Below are positions 9,715-20,153 of a stretch of 62,936 nucleotides of DNA, one piece after another. The translations under genes and the position numbers were made by a program. The notes under the pieces are model-generated. The model saw only the letters and a program-made list of their open reading frames with translations. It had not been told where the DNA came from and searched no databases. The first letter of the stretch is position 1. Every line of letters begins with the position of its first letter. Source of the stretch: Wolfiporia cocos (Eukaryota; Basidiomycota; Agaricomycetes; Polyporales; Phaeolaceae); NCBI GenBank assembly GCA_029448655.1, contig JACCLO010000070.1:1-62936 (forward strand). The letters are read 5' to 3'.

Positions 9715-10631
9715 TGTCACAGATAATGCGAAAGCATATATCATAGACGTTACGGAGCAATAACTAGGGTACATTACCCGTACGTCGGCGCCGGCATACA
9801 TGGCCTACACCATAGAGTGTCTAATAGGCCGCCGAGCGTGGGAATATGAACTGCAGATATAGCTGGACCCTCGATAGCAGCATGAGCTGTTATCGTAGCC
9901 CTTTTGGGGAGTGGCTATTATGCCACTCATAAGCACGTGCATTGGGTCCGCAGCGCGTCTTGTGATATAATAACAGCTCACCCGGTCGCCGGTTCGAACC
10001 TGGGTGGTGGCAAATATTTCCACTGCCTGGGGCGCTTCCGAACCACTGGCGGCTGAGGGAAAAGTACCCACCACGTGACCCCCCTGTATCATGGGGCCCC
10101 TCTATACCGTAAGGTATCATGGGATAAGATTGGTCAAAGCTTGCGTGGTAAAAACTACTATTAAATAGCCTTAACCCGCACCCAAAATCCAGGGTGTAAG
10201 TCGGGCCCTTCAAGAGGTTGGCACACACGTCATAAGCCAAATGGTATAAGGGATTGGGGGTACCCTTCACCAGTGCACAATGACAAAGCATAGTAGAAGT
10301 GAACTTAGTACCGGGGGCGGCTTGATGCAGCCTAAGTTATCTCCTAACCAGAGACGGTTAATCCTTGAAGTGGGGGTAATGTCACAGATAATGCGAAAGC
10401 ATAATATCATAGACGTTACGGAGCAATAACTAGGGTACATTACCCGTACGTGGCGCCGGCATACATGCCTAACCATAGAGTGGTCTAATAGGCTCCAGAG
10501 CGTGGGAATTGACTGCAGATATAGCTGGACCCTCGATAGCAGCATGAGCTGTTATCGTAGCCCTTTTGGGGGAGTGGCTATTATGCCACTCATAAGCACG
10601 TTGCATTGGGTCCGCAGCGCGTCTTGTGATA
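9715..10631 (+). mobile_element. TRIM-type miniature LTR element, copy 1
   Basis: Two direct repeats of about 253 bp (9715-9967 and 10380-10631) starting TGTCACAGATAATGCG and ending TTGTGATA enclose 412 bp. The interior starts with a primer-binding site ATAACAGCTCA (9970-9980), exactly complementary to TGAGCTGTTAT at 9883-9893 in the LTR. It ends with a purine tract GAAGTGGGGGTAA. No coding capacity. A 10-bp hairpin CGATAGCAGC/GCTGTTATCG spans 9872-9895. I see no clear TSD at the expected ends (GCATG on the left, AGTTA on the right), so the right flank may have recombined. A tRNA-like segment spans the LTR/interior boundary (separate entry). Confidence 0.85.
9921..10011 (+). other. tRNA-like segment with perfect B-box in TRIM copy 1
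   Basis: Starting at GCCACTC and ending at GGTGGCA, this about 91-nt segment has an acceptor-like pairing GCCAC/GTGGC, a T-arm layout GCCGG-TTCGAAC-CTGGG directly followed by seven acceptor-like bases, and a perfect B-box GGTTCGAACC. A weak A-box-like stretch precedes it. The anticodon and D arms are not convincing, and the PBS lies inside it. It may be a tRNA-derived Pol III promoter captured by the element or a coincidence. The same segment is at 18531-18621. Confidence 0.4.
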
Positions 10632-11009
10632 AGTTATCCGTGTCATACTCGACCACTGAGACTTATGACATGCATGGTGACCTGCATCTTATAGGCAGGA
10701 CATAGCCTGCTCCTCCTCATCAGGAGTATAGGGTTATATTAGGGGGGTATTCCCCATTGCATGATACACACGGTATTCCATGTCATCCCTAGTGACATAG
10801 CCTGGTATTGGGATATTACTAAGGGGTGTGACTTCGGAGAACTAGTCCGCTGAGTAACTAGTTTGGACATGCATGTTATGTATGTGTTGTTTGTGTACAT
10901 GGACGTGTCTATGGGCGGTTACAAGTGTAAGTGTAAATAAGCTCGTAGAAATGCCAGAAAAATAGGTAAAAATATAGAAAAATTCGTAGAATGTCCCAGA
11001 TCTGTGACA
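10632..11009 (-). mobile_element. Truncated LTR of the 28301/59936 family
   Basis: Read on the minus strand, it begins TGTCACAGATCTGGGACAT (11009 leftward) and contains the motifs seen in the LTR at 28301: TTTTTACCTATTTTTCTGG, the GTACACAAACAACAC stretch and TACTCAGCGGACTAG. Its other end is lost where the TRIM copy begins at 10632. No coding capacity. Confidence 0.6.
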
Positions 11010-11113
11010 TAGATCAGGAATTGATAAACCTTATGTTTAGATATTGCCTTGTGGTAGCTTTGTTTTGTTGGGAGTATTAGAACAGTTTCTTGGGCTTCTG
11101 AGATGTTGTGATA

Positions 11114-11728
11114 TGACACGGTAACCACCATGCTACCTGCCTAAGCGGGGAACCCCTATATATCCTATATATCCGCCCTACAGGGCCCCCATCCTCGTAA
11201 GGGGAGAACAGGAGGCTGCATCTATTGAGATGCCTCACCGAATGCCTGAGGTCACAACCATGAGTGTACCACAATGCCCCCAGACTAGCGAGCAGAGAGT
11301 GAAGCAAGAATAATATTGAAAGAGGCCCCCACCCTCAAGGAGAGAGCAGCGGGCTTGTTGCTAATGCAGTTCGCTGTTACACTCAAGCCAGGCAGCAGAG
11401 GGTTTTGAGAGGTTGCCAGGGGACACCCCCTAGGCTGAGATACTAAGTCTGAGGAGTACCTCAGACGTCACCAAGTATATATACATGCAGCAACTCCCTA
11501 ACTACCTAACTGCCTTGCCCTAAAGGTGTGGTCTGTGTGCAGTCAAGTCATGTGCTACAATACAAGGTGACGTTGTTACCTAGTGATGACGAAAGACCGT
11601 GATGTAGCTAGATAAGATAAAGCATTTATCTACCTATGCACGTGCTGTCCTACGAGCGGCTAAAAACCAGCATTTTGGCATAAAAACATGGAAAAATGGG
11701 GAAAATGACGCCACAATTTCTTGTGACA
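11114..11728 (-). mobile_element. LTR-like remnant, minus orientation
   Basis: It starts TGACACGG and ends TTGTGACA, the termini of the minus-oriented LTRs at 53140, 57064, 58188 and 55787. It holds the same promoter hairpin, GTCTGAGG/CCTCAGAC at 11447-11466, next to TATATATAC. I find no matching target duplication, so one end may be wrong or rearranged. Confidence 0.5.
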
Positions 11729-11984
11729 CATTAATGTGGGGTGGTATAGGATTTGGGTAGAACTGGTTTGTCTTTGGATTGAACTGTATGAGGTGTGAAC
11801 TGATTTGAAGTGATTACAACTGGTTCTAATTCCTGACAGAGATGACTTACCAGTGCTGGAGCAGTGCTGGAGGTACTTGCCAATCAAGGAAGGATCTGAT
11901 CTCTGTAGATAAGTGCTGATAATATCAACAGCAGAGTAGCATTCAATCGCCACTCTGAAGGTATCTTATCAATGTCAGTCAAAC

Positions 11985-12610
11985 TAGGTGATGTGCCAGG
12001 CCTGGCTTGAGGCCAGAGCCAAGCTGGGCCAAGCCCTACTTGGGCTGGGGTGAGCTAGGCTTTACAACATGGCTTGAGATGTCCATGGGCAGTGGTTTTA
12101 TCTCAGGCTGAGCCAGGCTGAGCTGTTGAGCCCCAGCCTGGTGACCTTAATGGCTACAATGTCTGGCAACTACAATATAAGATTGTACAGGATAGTAGTA
12201 TGCTTAACTAAACTATAGTATTATATGCTGTTCATTTCAGACTACATAAAAAGCCAATAAGTCATGTCCTTAATGTTGAAGCCTGCCACTCACCATTGGG
12301 CACCTATACAATACCCCATATGGCAGGTGCACTACTGAATGCCATGCTGGTGGAAGGTTATTTTGACACTTAATACCACTATAATTTGTAGGCCTCAATG
12401 TTCCTTTTCATCAAGGAACAATTGAAAATGGTGTATTTCAAACTTTCAAGGCTATATTGATGACTATCCTAGCAGTGGTAGGCCCCAGCTTGGCCCTGGC
12501 CCAGGCTGGGCCAAGCTGTGAGCTGTCAGTGAGGGCCCGGCCTGAGGTTTTGAAAAGCGGTGGGCCATCAAAGCCAGGGCTTTTGGGCTGGGCTGGGCCT
12601 GCACATCACT
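11985..12610 (+). mobile_element. hAT-type MITE, copy A
   Basis: Terminal inverted repeats of the form TAG(G)TGATGTGC...GCACATCACTA, with GC-rich GGCCTGGC/GCTGGGCC text inside each end. Flanks AGTCAAAC and AGTCAAAT give an 8-bp target duplication with one mismatch. About 626 bp, with no ORF. The middle (TTAATGGCTACAAT, TGCCACTCAC, CCCCATATGGCAGG) matches copies B and C, but this copy is the most diverged. The 8-bp TSD points to the hAT superfamily; no transposase is present. Confidence 0.8.
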
Positions 12611-12884
12611 AGTCAAATTCAATGTGTGACTGGGAAACTAATCATCAGACTGGTATAGAATTGTTGTTTGGTAGTCAGGCTGGCATATGAATTGCAAAGT
12701 GCTGTTGCAGCTTACCTATGTGGATATACTATAGCCTGTGGCATATGCCACACAATGTGGTGCACACCTAGAGGCCTCAGAACCATCATGTAGAATCACA
12801 ATGTACAAAATAAGTGGTATACATGATGTTGAGAATGCTCAAACTACAAAAATCTGAGCACATCTGAGAAGCTGTGTATATTGC

Positions 12885-13283
12885 TCAAAGTGGTGCAAAG
12901 CCATTCTTGCTGAGCAGGTCATCCAGATTGTCAACTCTGTCCTCATCCAGACCCAAATCCCCATCCTTGTCTTTATAATTTTCTGCCCTGTTTCCCTCTT
13001 CATCTTCACACTGCTCGTCCACTTCATCCTCAGCAACTTGATACCTATAGTCCAGCTCCTCCTCAATAAGCTTCATATCTGAAGGGATGGCGCTCCTGGA
13101 CCATGCACGGGATGCCATGCACGGCCAGGAACAGGTGTCCCCAAGGGACCAGACGGCCCGCACGGCCGGTGCCCTGCCTCGATTGTCTTTGGCCGTTCCA
13201 GCTCGCGCGTGGCTGCGGCTGCAATATAAATGTGCCATAGACTTTAGACACATGTAAGAATACCAGGGCACGATCAAACACAC
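12885..13283 (-). CDS. Unrecognised ORF with acidic C-terminus
   Basis: A 132-codon minus-strand frame ends in a strongly acidic tail (EDEVDEQCEDEEGNRAEN, LDEDRVDNLDDLL) and FAPL. Acidic ends of this sort are common in fungal transposon proteins, and a similar acidic ORF is at 56805-57008, but I recognise no domain. The upstream half (13063-13283) may belong to another frame or to non-coding sequence. It could be a transposase relic. Confidence 0.3.
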   Translation of the reverse strand: MCLIVPWYSYMCLKSMAHLYCSRSHARAGTAKDNRGRAPAVRAVWSLGDTCSWPCMASRAWSRSAIPSDMKLIEEELDYRYQVAEDEVDEQCEDEEGNRAENYKDKDGDLGLDEDRVDNLDDLLSKNGFAPL

Positions 13284-13399
13284 ACCAAAACGACACAGAA
13301 CACACCACAGAAAGCCAGCTGGTAGGCAGAATGCCCATCTGAGGTAGTTCAGCCACAGCTTGACCGATCATGATCGGCCTCGATCATACTCGTACAGTG

Positions 13400-14030
13400 A
13401 ACCTTCGCTGGCTCATGCACAATCTGAAATGTCGCAAAAGCCCTGCGGGCACTATCTGGCTGCTCATCCAGTCAAAACAGGTGCCATCTGACGCTTCCCT
13501 AGGCTCTCTAGCCTAGCCAGGTCTGGCCCAACCCCAACTGCCTTCCTATAGCTTTTTCCATGTCTTTTCTCTCCAACCTCGGTGCACCACCCTAGATCTA
13601 CAGGTGATCGGTCTCATAAAATAATTTGCTTGTGTTTCAGGACAGTCTTCACCATCTCAGGGTTCGTCTCTGGATTGTCTAGCTTGTAGGGTGCACACTC
13701 GAAATTTTAGGACACTTAAAATGTTGTAGAAAATTTCGTGGCTCTCCATGTATTTAGGCGATGTGTAGATACGAGCAAATCATCGAATTCCACCCAGACG
13801 AAGTCAGACGAAGGGCTGCGCTCGAGGCGTACGCTTAGGACTTAGGAAATCGGTCACAAACATTTTCGAGTCAATGTCTATTATTTCCACTTTATTCGAC
13901 GCACCGCCGCAGTTCTAAATCGCTACAGGCTAAGTTCAACCGGTAAAACTACTCGACATCAACCCCTCGAACACCTCGCCTATCTCGGCACATCCAGACC
14001 TGCCCGGAGAACCCGAGAGAAAATATTTTT
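13400..14030. other. Region without recognisable gene
   Basis: No ORF of note, LTR terminus or MITE end is visible between the acidic ORF and the LTR remnant. AT/GC content is mixed and the text looks unique. Confidence 0.4.
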
Positions 14031-14340
14031 CTGACAACAGCGGTATGTGCAGTCTTGCACCACAGACTAGCGAGTATAGAATAGTAGTGTTGCCAAGACG
14101 CAGGCGGGCGCACACGCAGAGGTAGTGAGGATTGACCTGGTTGCCAAGAATAGTAGAACTGAGGTTGTAAGACCTCAGCTCGCGCTATATGTACATACAG
14201 GGGGACACACTGTGTCTACCCTAAAGAGGTGGCCTGTGCACTACCTAAGGTGAGTCACATGGGTGGCACTACTGTAAGTATGGGCGCATGACTGTTAAGG
14301 TATCAGGGAATTCTAGCTAAACCTTATCAAACCTAAGACA
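14031..14340 (-). mobile_element. LTR remnant with promoter hairpin
   Basis: It contains the signature of the minus-oriented LTRs: CTGAGGT-TGTAAG-ACCTCAG (14159-14178) next to TATATGTACATAC, then CCCTAAAG and GGCCTGTG...ACTAC. Clear termini and target duplication are missing. It probably represents a decayed solo LTR. Confidence 0.5.
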
Positions 14341-14356
14341 AACAATAACAAGTCAT

Positions 14357-14750
14357 GTGATATCTATAAGAGCCTTACCCGAGGCAGTCTGTGACACTCT
14401 CAACCTCCTCTCTGCTCATGGCACCCAGTATGCTTATGCCCTCCATGACATGGCCAGGGCAGCTTCACTCATATTTATCACTTCAATCATGCCTCTGCTG
14501 TCATGTCATGCCGCTTCAATTACATCACTGAACATGTGTTCATATTGAGGTTTTTCTATCAACTCCTCTGCCCCTTGTATTCCAACCAGGTCATCCTGAA
14601 TGGCCAGGACAATTTCTCTTTCATGGTTTTGGAGAGTTTTGTCAAAGGACTAGGGATCCCCAGATTGATCGACAAAGACTTGTATTGGAATCGTATACTC
14701 ACGTTGCCATCAGCAGCTCTTGATTTCTTAACCCTTCATCCCATCCACTT
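14357..14750 (+). other. Weak ORFs, no family recognised
   Basis: Two overlapping plus-strand frames (14357-14548 and 14503-14841) read hydrophobic, His/Leu-rich peptides. The second runs into the MITE. They may be a transposase relic, but no catalytic motif is visible. Confidence 0.2.
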
Positions 14751-14825
14751 TAGTGATGTGCCAGGCCCAGCTTTGGGCCATGAGCTGGGCCGGGCCAAGC
14801 TGGGCTTTACAGCACGGCTTGAGAC

Positions 14826-15960
14826 TGACACACGCTACTAACTAGCACTCAACCAGGGGAAGGGGGCTCACACAAAGGTGCCTTCCTGATTTGGGACTAC
14901 TAGCCAGAAGAGGCCAAGACAAGTCTGAGGTTTATGCTCGAGACTGTCTGGCTTATATATTACTACTGTTTGTACATGTGGGGGCTCGCGTGACTATGGG
15001 GTCATCTACTTGCTGGTATACAATTGGTCTAAGCTATGGGGCCGGTAATGGCATTGGAGCACTGGTACGTAGCGAGATGTCCATAGCAACGTAGTGTGAT
15101 GGGATTGGATCAGGGGGGTTGCCAATCGATCGGGTTACGATCAGTGGTTCTTGTCGATCGGGTGATACCAGTAATGGCGGTGGTGATCAGTGCTTCGATC
15201 GGGTGTAATGATCGGTGGTTTTCGTCGATCAGGGTATAACGACCAGTGCTCCTCATAGGTCATGTGCTGCCATCCCAGGCAGGGGGTGCACCATTCCAAT
15301 GGCGTGGTTTGACAAGATGTGGTCTGAAGGTGCTTTTGGTGGCCTAGGTTCCCGAGGTTACGGTACTGAGGGTCGATCGTTCACGGCCCGGGTTCCCAGA
15401 GGTTGCGGTACTGAAGGGAAGGCGTAGGGCGTAGACTCGTAGACTGTAGGTGCATAGGTCTAGTGCTTGTATGGGATTGCTGCCATCCCACGGGCAGAAG
15501 TCTATACAGGTCGGGGCCTGCCTGTAATGGGGAATGTCTATGCCAGTAATGGCGAGTGTCTGTGGTGTAAGAGATGTGAGACATTGGGCGTAGTGTTTAG
15601 GTCACGTGCATAATATAGGTCATTCCTCTAGTTAGTGTGTAGTGTATGTGCGATGGCTGGTAACCTGGATTGTCTTGGGGTTACTGCTGTGCTAGCCACG
15701 CTGGTGGTTCCTAGAGGTGGCCCATGACTAGGTTGTATGGACTAGGCAGTATTGTACTGACTGCCGGGGACTGGGACTGGTGTAAGGTTCGGACTGCTGG
15801 TGGTCTGCTAGTGCCCGTAGTGACTTGTGTATCGGAGGGCTTCTACTAGCATTGCCGTACGTATCCAGCTGGGCTTGGATGGAGTGCTTTAGCGTGCAAG
15901 AGGCGTGAGTGGGGTGTCAACCTAGGATGTTCTACTAGGCTTGGAAATTGGCTTGTGACA
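14826..15960 (-). mobile_element. Solo LTR, 1135 bp, nested in MITE copy B, TSD GAGAC
   Basis: Starts TGACACACGC and ends GCTTGTGACA; flanked by GAGAC at 14821-14825 and 15961-15965. Removing it restores continuity with MITE copy C. The termini match minus-oriented LTRs of the TGTCACA superfamily. Two imperfect tandem zones lie inside: GATCGGGT/GATCAGTG units at about 15110-15250, and a pair of about 40-bp units beginning GGTTCCC at 15349 and 15389. No coding sequence. Confidence 0.85.
15110..15420. repeat. Imperfect tandem repeats inside the solo LTR
   Basis: Units containing CGATCGGGT and GATC(A/G)GTG recur four to five times in 15110-15250. Further on, GGTTCCC.GAGGTT.CGGTACTGA is duplicated at about 40-bp spacing. 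They probably lie in the U3 part of the LTR, but their role is unknown. Confidence 0.5.
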
Positions 15961-16546
15961 GAGACGGCCCAGGGCCCGGCCTGAGATACAGGCCAGGCCA
16001 GGCCAAGCTGTTGAGCCCTGGCCTAGGGATCTTAATGGCTACAATATCTGGCAGGCACAATATAAGCCCATACAGGCCAGTTATATGCTCAACTCAATCA
16101 TTGTGCACCTATCTTGTTTATTTAAAACTACAGAAAAGTCAAGTCCTCAACGTTGAAGCCTGCCACTCACTTTTGGGCGCCTATATGATCCCCCATATGG
16201 CAGGCACGCTACTGAATGCTGCGCTAGTGAATGATTATTTCATGCTTAATCCTACTATAGATCGGAGGATTAAAGGTTCTATTTCATCTGGAAAGGTTTG
16301 GCAAAGGTGAATCTCAAGCTCTGAAGCTAAAGTGACGATTATCTTAGCAGTGGTAGGCCGCGGCCAAGCTGGGACCTAGGCCGGGCCAAGCCGTGAGCTG
16401 TCAATGAGGGCCTGGCCTGAGGTTTTGAAAAGCCATGGGCCATCCAAGCCGGGCCGAAGCCGGGGCTTTTGAGCTGGGCTGGGCCTGGCACATCACTAAT
16501 CCACTTCAGTCCGTGGCTATTTTCTCGGGCAACTCAGGTTGGGGAG

Positions 16547-17263
16547 TGTTACGGTTATTTTGGATTGGGACAGGGAATAGCCGACAGAACTCACCACCCG
16601 GATCGAATACGGATACAGGGACTTGTTGCACAACCAACCCCTGGCTACTCGTGACTCTACTGGGCGCATCCCCAGTTGTATTAGCATATAGGGCGCGTTT
16701 CACCTTTGGCAGATCCAACTCTGCCACCGTTTCACCTTTATCATTTATTAGCTGACAGATGGTGTTCAACCACCATCATTCCTATCTATCGTTTCAGGAT
16801 ACGATCACTACATACTTATCAAACGTTTGGTACTATAGCGTAGATAGTAGCGGTGACATCTGGGACGAACTTGACCCCTAAAACCTAGCGTAGTATAAAA
16901 GCTCATGTACTTACTGTCGAGGCTCTCCAGCTCGACCTTGTTGTACAAACAAGAAGTCTTATACTCGTTCTCAAACGTAGGAAACTACGCTCAGTATTTC
17001 TCGCTCGAGCAACCGAACGACTAAGTCCTCGAAGTGCACACTGACTTCTTGGACTTAGGCGAGTCTTATATTCTATTCGACTCGCACTTGAACAGATTAT
17101 ATCCTCTAACGCGTATTGGATATTAACCGATCTCCTAAGAACTTCACTTAGGACCTGAAGGCATCTAACGAGTATTTGCCTTGCATACGGCGACGTGCCT
17201 ACGTGCAGAAGAACGATCTATATTCGCGATTCGAATATACGAACGGGTATTCGACCCGTAACA
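16547..17263 (+). repeat. 5' LTR of the chromovirus
   Basis: 717 bp, TGTTACGG...CCGTAACA. TATA box TATAAAAG at 16894-16901. AGCTCGACCTT at 16929-16939 is the predicted transcript start and self-primer. GTCGAG (16916-16921) and CTCGAC (16931-16936) form an inverted repeat whose right arm lies in the primer. The minus-strand ORF over 16506-16769 is a shadow. Confidence 0.93.
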
Positions 17264-17265
17264 GA

Positions 17266-17276
17266 AAGGTCGAGCT
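17266..17276 (+). promoter_or_regulatory. Self-primer-type primer-binding site of the chromovirus
   Basis: AAGGTCGAGCT starts two bases after the 5' LTR end and is the exact reverse complement of AGCTCGACCTT at 16929-16939 (and at 25615-25625 in the 3' LTR). The primer starts 35 bp after the TATA box. This matches the 11-nt self-primer known for Tf1 of fission yeast. No tRNA-like TGG start is present. Confidence 0.8.
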
Positions 17277-17557
17277 TATCACACCCTCACCTACCACGGT
17301 GCAAGGGCATATGATATTTGGACCAGAATTCCCAGCACAACTGATTGAACTCTTGCCCGAGGACATTCAGGGAGTCTACAGGACTCAACCAATACTGAGT
17401 GGACTGACACCATTGGCCTTCCGTAACCGTGGAGGAATTGTTGTCATCCCAAGAGAAGATAGGGCATCGAAGTGGGTACAAGTATACCCCTCCGCAGGAA
17501 CGACCGCTTGGGAAATAACGCGCTGAAGCGTTTAAACGATTCGGAGAAATCCCTCCA

Positions 17558-18320
17558 ATGTCAACTACGACATTTACCGAAAACAAAACCAAAACCATCA
17601 ACAGAACCTTCGATGCCGATGGAAATATGAATCAGCCTTCGGGCACCACAGGAATGGCAGGAATTGAGCGCATCGGAGATGATGGGAGAAATCCTGGAGA
17701 ATTTACAGGAACAGATAACAGCCAGACCGGAGGACAGGACCCTCCAGGATTTATATCTGCTTTTGTGCAGAGTGGGATTGGGTCTATGGCTGGAGGAGCA
17801 AACCTCTTTGGAAGTCCCACACAGAACACACCCGGAATGGGTAGCGGAGGAAATCCGTCTTGGACTAGCCCAAGCGGAGGAATGGGAACGACAAACCCAG
17901 GAGCATGGCCCTCAGGCCTATTTGGACGAACCTCCGCAGGTACAGGTGGAGGAGGACTGGGAGGAAACTTCGGACTCGGAGGAGGAAATACCCCCCCTCC
18001 TGGAGGGCTCGGAGGAGGAGCCCCCAACCCCAGAGGAAACCCAGGAAACCCAGGGAAACCCCGGAGGAAACCCAGGAACCCGGTGGAGGATACCCGGGAG
18101 GAGGAAGGACCTCCACCACACGAATGCGCCGCAGCCTCAACCTCCGGCGCCGAACCCGTACTACCGACCCCCGATGATAAAGATCAATCCCCCAGACGTA
18201 TTCGACGGGGAACGATCTGACATGCAGAACTTCATAAACCAGTGCAATTCCTGGTTTACGATGTACGAAACGTCATTCCAGAACGACGTTCAGAAGAGTG
18301 ATCTTTATCCTCTCTTATAT
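17558..18320 (+). pseudogene. gag, 5' part
   Basis: Two overlapping frames are used. One starts MSTTTFTENKTK at 17558 and turns into a Gly/Pro-rich artefact. The other (from 17664) has a helical start (MSASEMMGEILENLQ), an acidic stretch (EEDWEETSDSEEEIPP) and then the conserved capsid lead INPPDVFDGERSDMQNF and NSWFTMYE. A frameshift in the first 100 codons would join them. Gag forms the particle in which reverse transcription occurs. The frame is cut by the TRIM at 18321. Confidence 0.75.
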
Positions 18321-19242
18321 TGTCACAGATAATGCGAAAGCATAATATCATAGACGTTACGGAGCAATAACTAGGGTACATTACCCGTACGTGGCGCCGG
18401 CATACATGGCCTACACCATAGAGTGTCTAATAGGCGCCGAGCGTGGGAATATGAACTGCAAGATATAGCTGGACCCTCGATATAGCAGCATGAGCTGTTA
18501 TCGTAGCCCTTTTGGGGGAGTGGCTATTATGCCACTCATAGCACGTTGCATTGGTCCCGCAGCGCGTCTTGTGATATAATAACAGCTCACCCGGTCGCCG
18601 GTTCGAACCTGGGTGGTGGCAAATATTTCCACTGCCTGGGGCGCTTCCGAACCACTGGCGGCTGAGGGAAAAGTACCCACCACGTGACCCCCTGTATCAT
18701 GGGGCCCCTCTATAACCGTAAGGTATCAGGGGATAAGATTGGTCAAAGCTTGCGTGGTAAAAACTACTATTAAATAGCCTTAACCCGCACCCAAAATCCA
18801 GGGTGTAAGTCGGGCCTTCAAGAGGTTGGCACACACGTCATAAGCCAAATGGTATAAGGGATTGGGGGTACCCTTCACCAGGCACAATGACAAAGCATAG
18901 TAGAAGTGATACTTAGTACCGGGGGCGGCTTGATGCAGCCTAAGTTATCTCCTTAACCAGAGACGGTTAATCCTTGAAGTGGGGGTAATGTCACAGATAA
19001 TGCGAAAGCATAATATCATAGACGTTACGGAGCAATAACTAGGGTACATTACCCGTACGTGGCGCCGGCATACATGGCCTACACCATAGAGTGTCTAATA
19101 GGCGCCGAGCGTGGGAATATGAACTGCAGATATAGCTGGACCCTCGATAGCAGCATGAGCTGTTATCGTAGCCCTTTTGGGGGAGTGGCTATTATGCCAC
19201 TCATAAGCACGTTGCATTGGGTCCGCAGCGCGTCTTGTGATA
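18321..19242 (+). mobile_element. TRIM-type miniature LTR element, copy 2, TSD TATAT
   Basis: LTRs 18321-18576 and 18989-19242 (about 255 bp) and a 412-bp interior; flanked by TATAT at 18316-18320 and 19243-19247. Primer-binding site ATAACAGCTCA at 18579-18589, two bases after the LTR, exactly complementary to TGAGCTGTTAT at 18491-18501. Purine tract before the 3' LTR: GAAGTGGGGGTAA. Nearly identical to copy 1 at 9715. The insertion splits gag of the chromovirus and is therefore younger than it. No coding capacity; it must be moved by another element's proteins. Confidence 0.92.
18531..18621 (+). other. tRNA-like segment with perfect B-box in TRIM copy 2
   Basis: Same segment as in copy 1: acceptor-like GCCAC/GTGGC, T-arm GCCGG-TTCGAAC-CTGGG and B-box GGTTCGAACC, crossing the 5' LTR end. 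Homologous LTR ends at 26298-26370 and 55131-55160 keep only the GCCCTTTTGG part, not the T-arm. Confidence 0.4.
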
Positions 19243-20140
19243 TATATTTCGAAACAAGGGGAAGACGGGTCAATGGAAACAGAATTATCACTGGGTCTAC
19301 ACGAACCCCATGACGAAACGATTCTTCCCGCCAAGTCTTGCACAGTTTGATGCAGACTTCCAGAAAGCCTTTGGAGCCATCGAAGAGGTACAGAAAGCAC
19401 GGAAGAAAATCCTAGACGTCGCTCAGGATAGAAAGGACATCGATGATTATATCACCAAATTTAATAATTTGGCCGGGAAGGCCCAGTACGACCGATACAG
19501 CGCAGACGGAAATGCGCTACTCATAACCCTCTTCGAGAAAGGGTTACCGGAACACACGAACCGATACATCATCGGTGTTCGGCCGCTACCAGCAACCATT
19601 GACAAATGGCAGTCCGCTGCCTTGTACTACGAAAACACGTACAAGATATTCTTGAAATGCAATAAACCGTTTGTCAAGAAAAGGCTTGGCAAGCCTCAAA
19701 CCAGAACAACAGACGCACTAGTGCTCCGCAGACAGCCGCACCAAAAGATCGAACGCAATGGATGTAGATCGAATGACCACTCAGGAGAGAGACGATCACA
19801 TCAAGAAGGGCAAGTGTTCACTTGCACCAGCCGGGGCATATGTCGTGAGACTGCCCAAAGAAATCAAAGAAGCCAGCCCGCCCCAGACGGACTACTTGAA
19901 AGACCGAAGAAGAGGAAGCCGAGCAAGAAGCTCGCATTGAAGAAGTCTCGGAAGAAGGAACTGAATACATCACCGCAAACGGAGCGGTCACAGCGATTAG
20001 GGCCCTGAAAGCCAAGAACCCCGAGCTTCTAGCTCAGCTTGTCGAAGAACAGGATTTTGCCTAGGAGGGAAGCCTACAGTCTTGCCCTCCGAGAAAGCAG
20101 CACATGTAATTACCTCATTCGAAAGGAATTGATCCCTTTT
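19243..20140 (+). pseudogene. gag, 3' part with decayed zinc knuckle
   Basis: The frame from 19262 on reads WKQNYHWVYTNPMTK, FFPPSLAQFDADFQKAFG and DDYITKFNNLAGK, typical of Ty3/gypsy capsid C-terminal domains. After a frameshift near 19690 another frame gives MTTQERDDHIKKGKC and a broken CCHC knuckle (the expected His position reads Ile in the neighbouring frame). Gag ends near 20060 before the protease. The nucleocapsid function is thus lost in this copy. Confidence 0.75.
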
Positions 20141-20153
20141 CATCCCGGTAATC

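Larger units (their letters stand above)
14751..16498 (+). mobile_element. hAT-type MITE, copy B, split by a solo LTR
   Basis: Ends TAGTGATGTGCCAGGCCCAGC and GCTGGGCCTGGCACATCACTA are perfect inverted repeats of 21 bp. It is flanked by ATCCACTT at 14743-14750 and 16499-16506, an exact 8-bp target duplication. Without the nested insertion (14826-15960 plus one GAGAC copy) it is about 608 bp, like copy C. Two blocks of GGCC/CCAGG text lie inside each end. No ORF. Confidence 0.9.

Noticed and set aside
9968..10020. A genuine tRNA gene
   Set aside because: T-arm and B-box are good, but D and anticodon arms are not, and the segment crosses an LTR boundary in two copies.
9709..10676. TGCATG on both sides as a 6-bp duplication of TRIM copy 1
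   Set aside because: It would require the 3' LTR to end at 10670, 39 bp past where both TRIM copies lose similarity; copy 2 shows the true end with TATAT.
17632..18140. Pro- and Gly-rich ORFs on both strands
   Set aside because: Shadows of the acidic, repetitive gag coding sequence in other frames.
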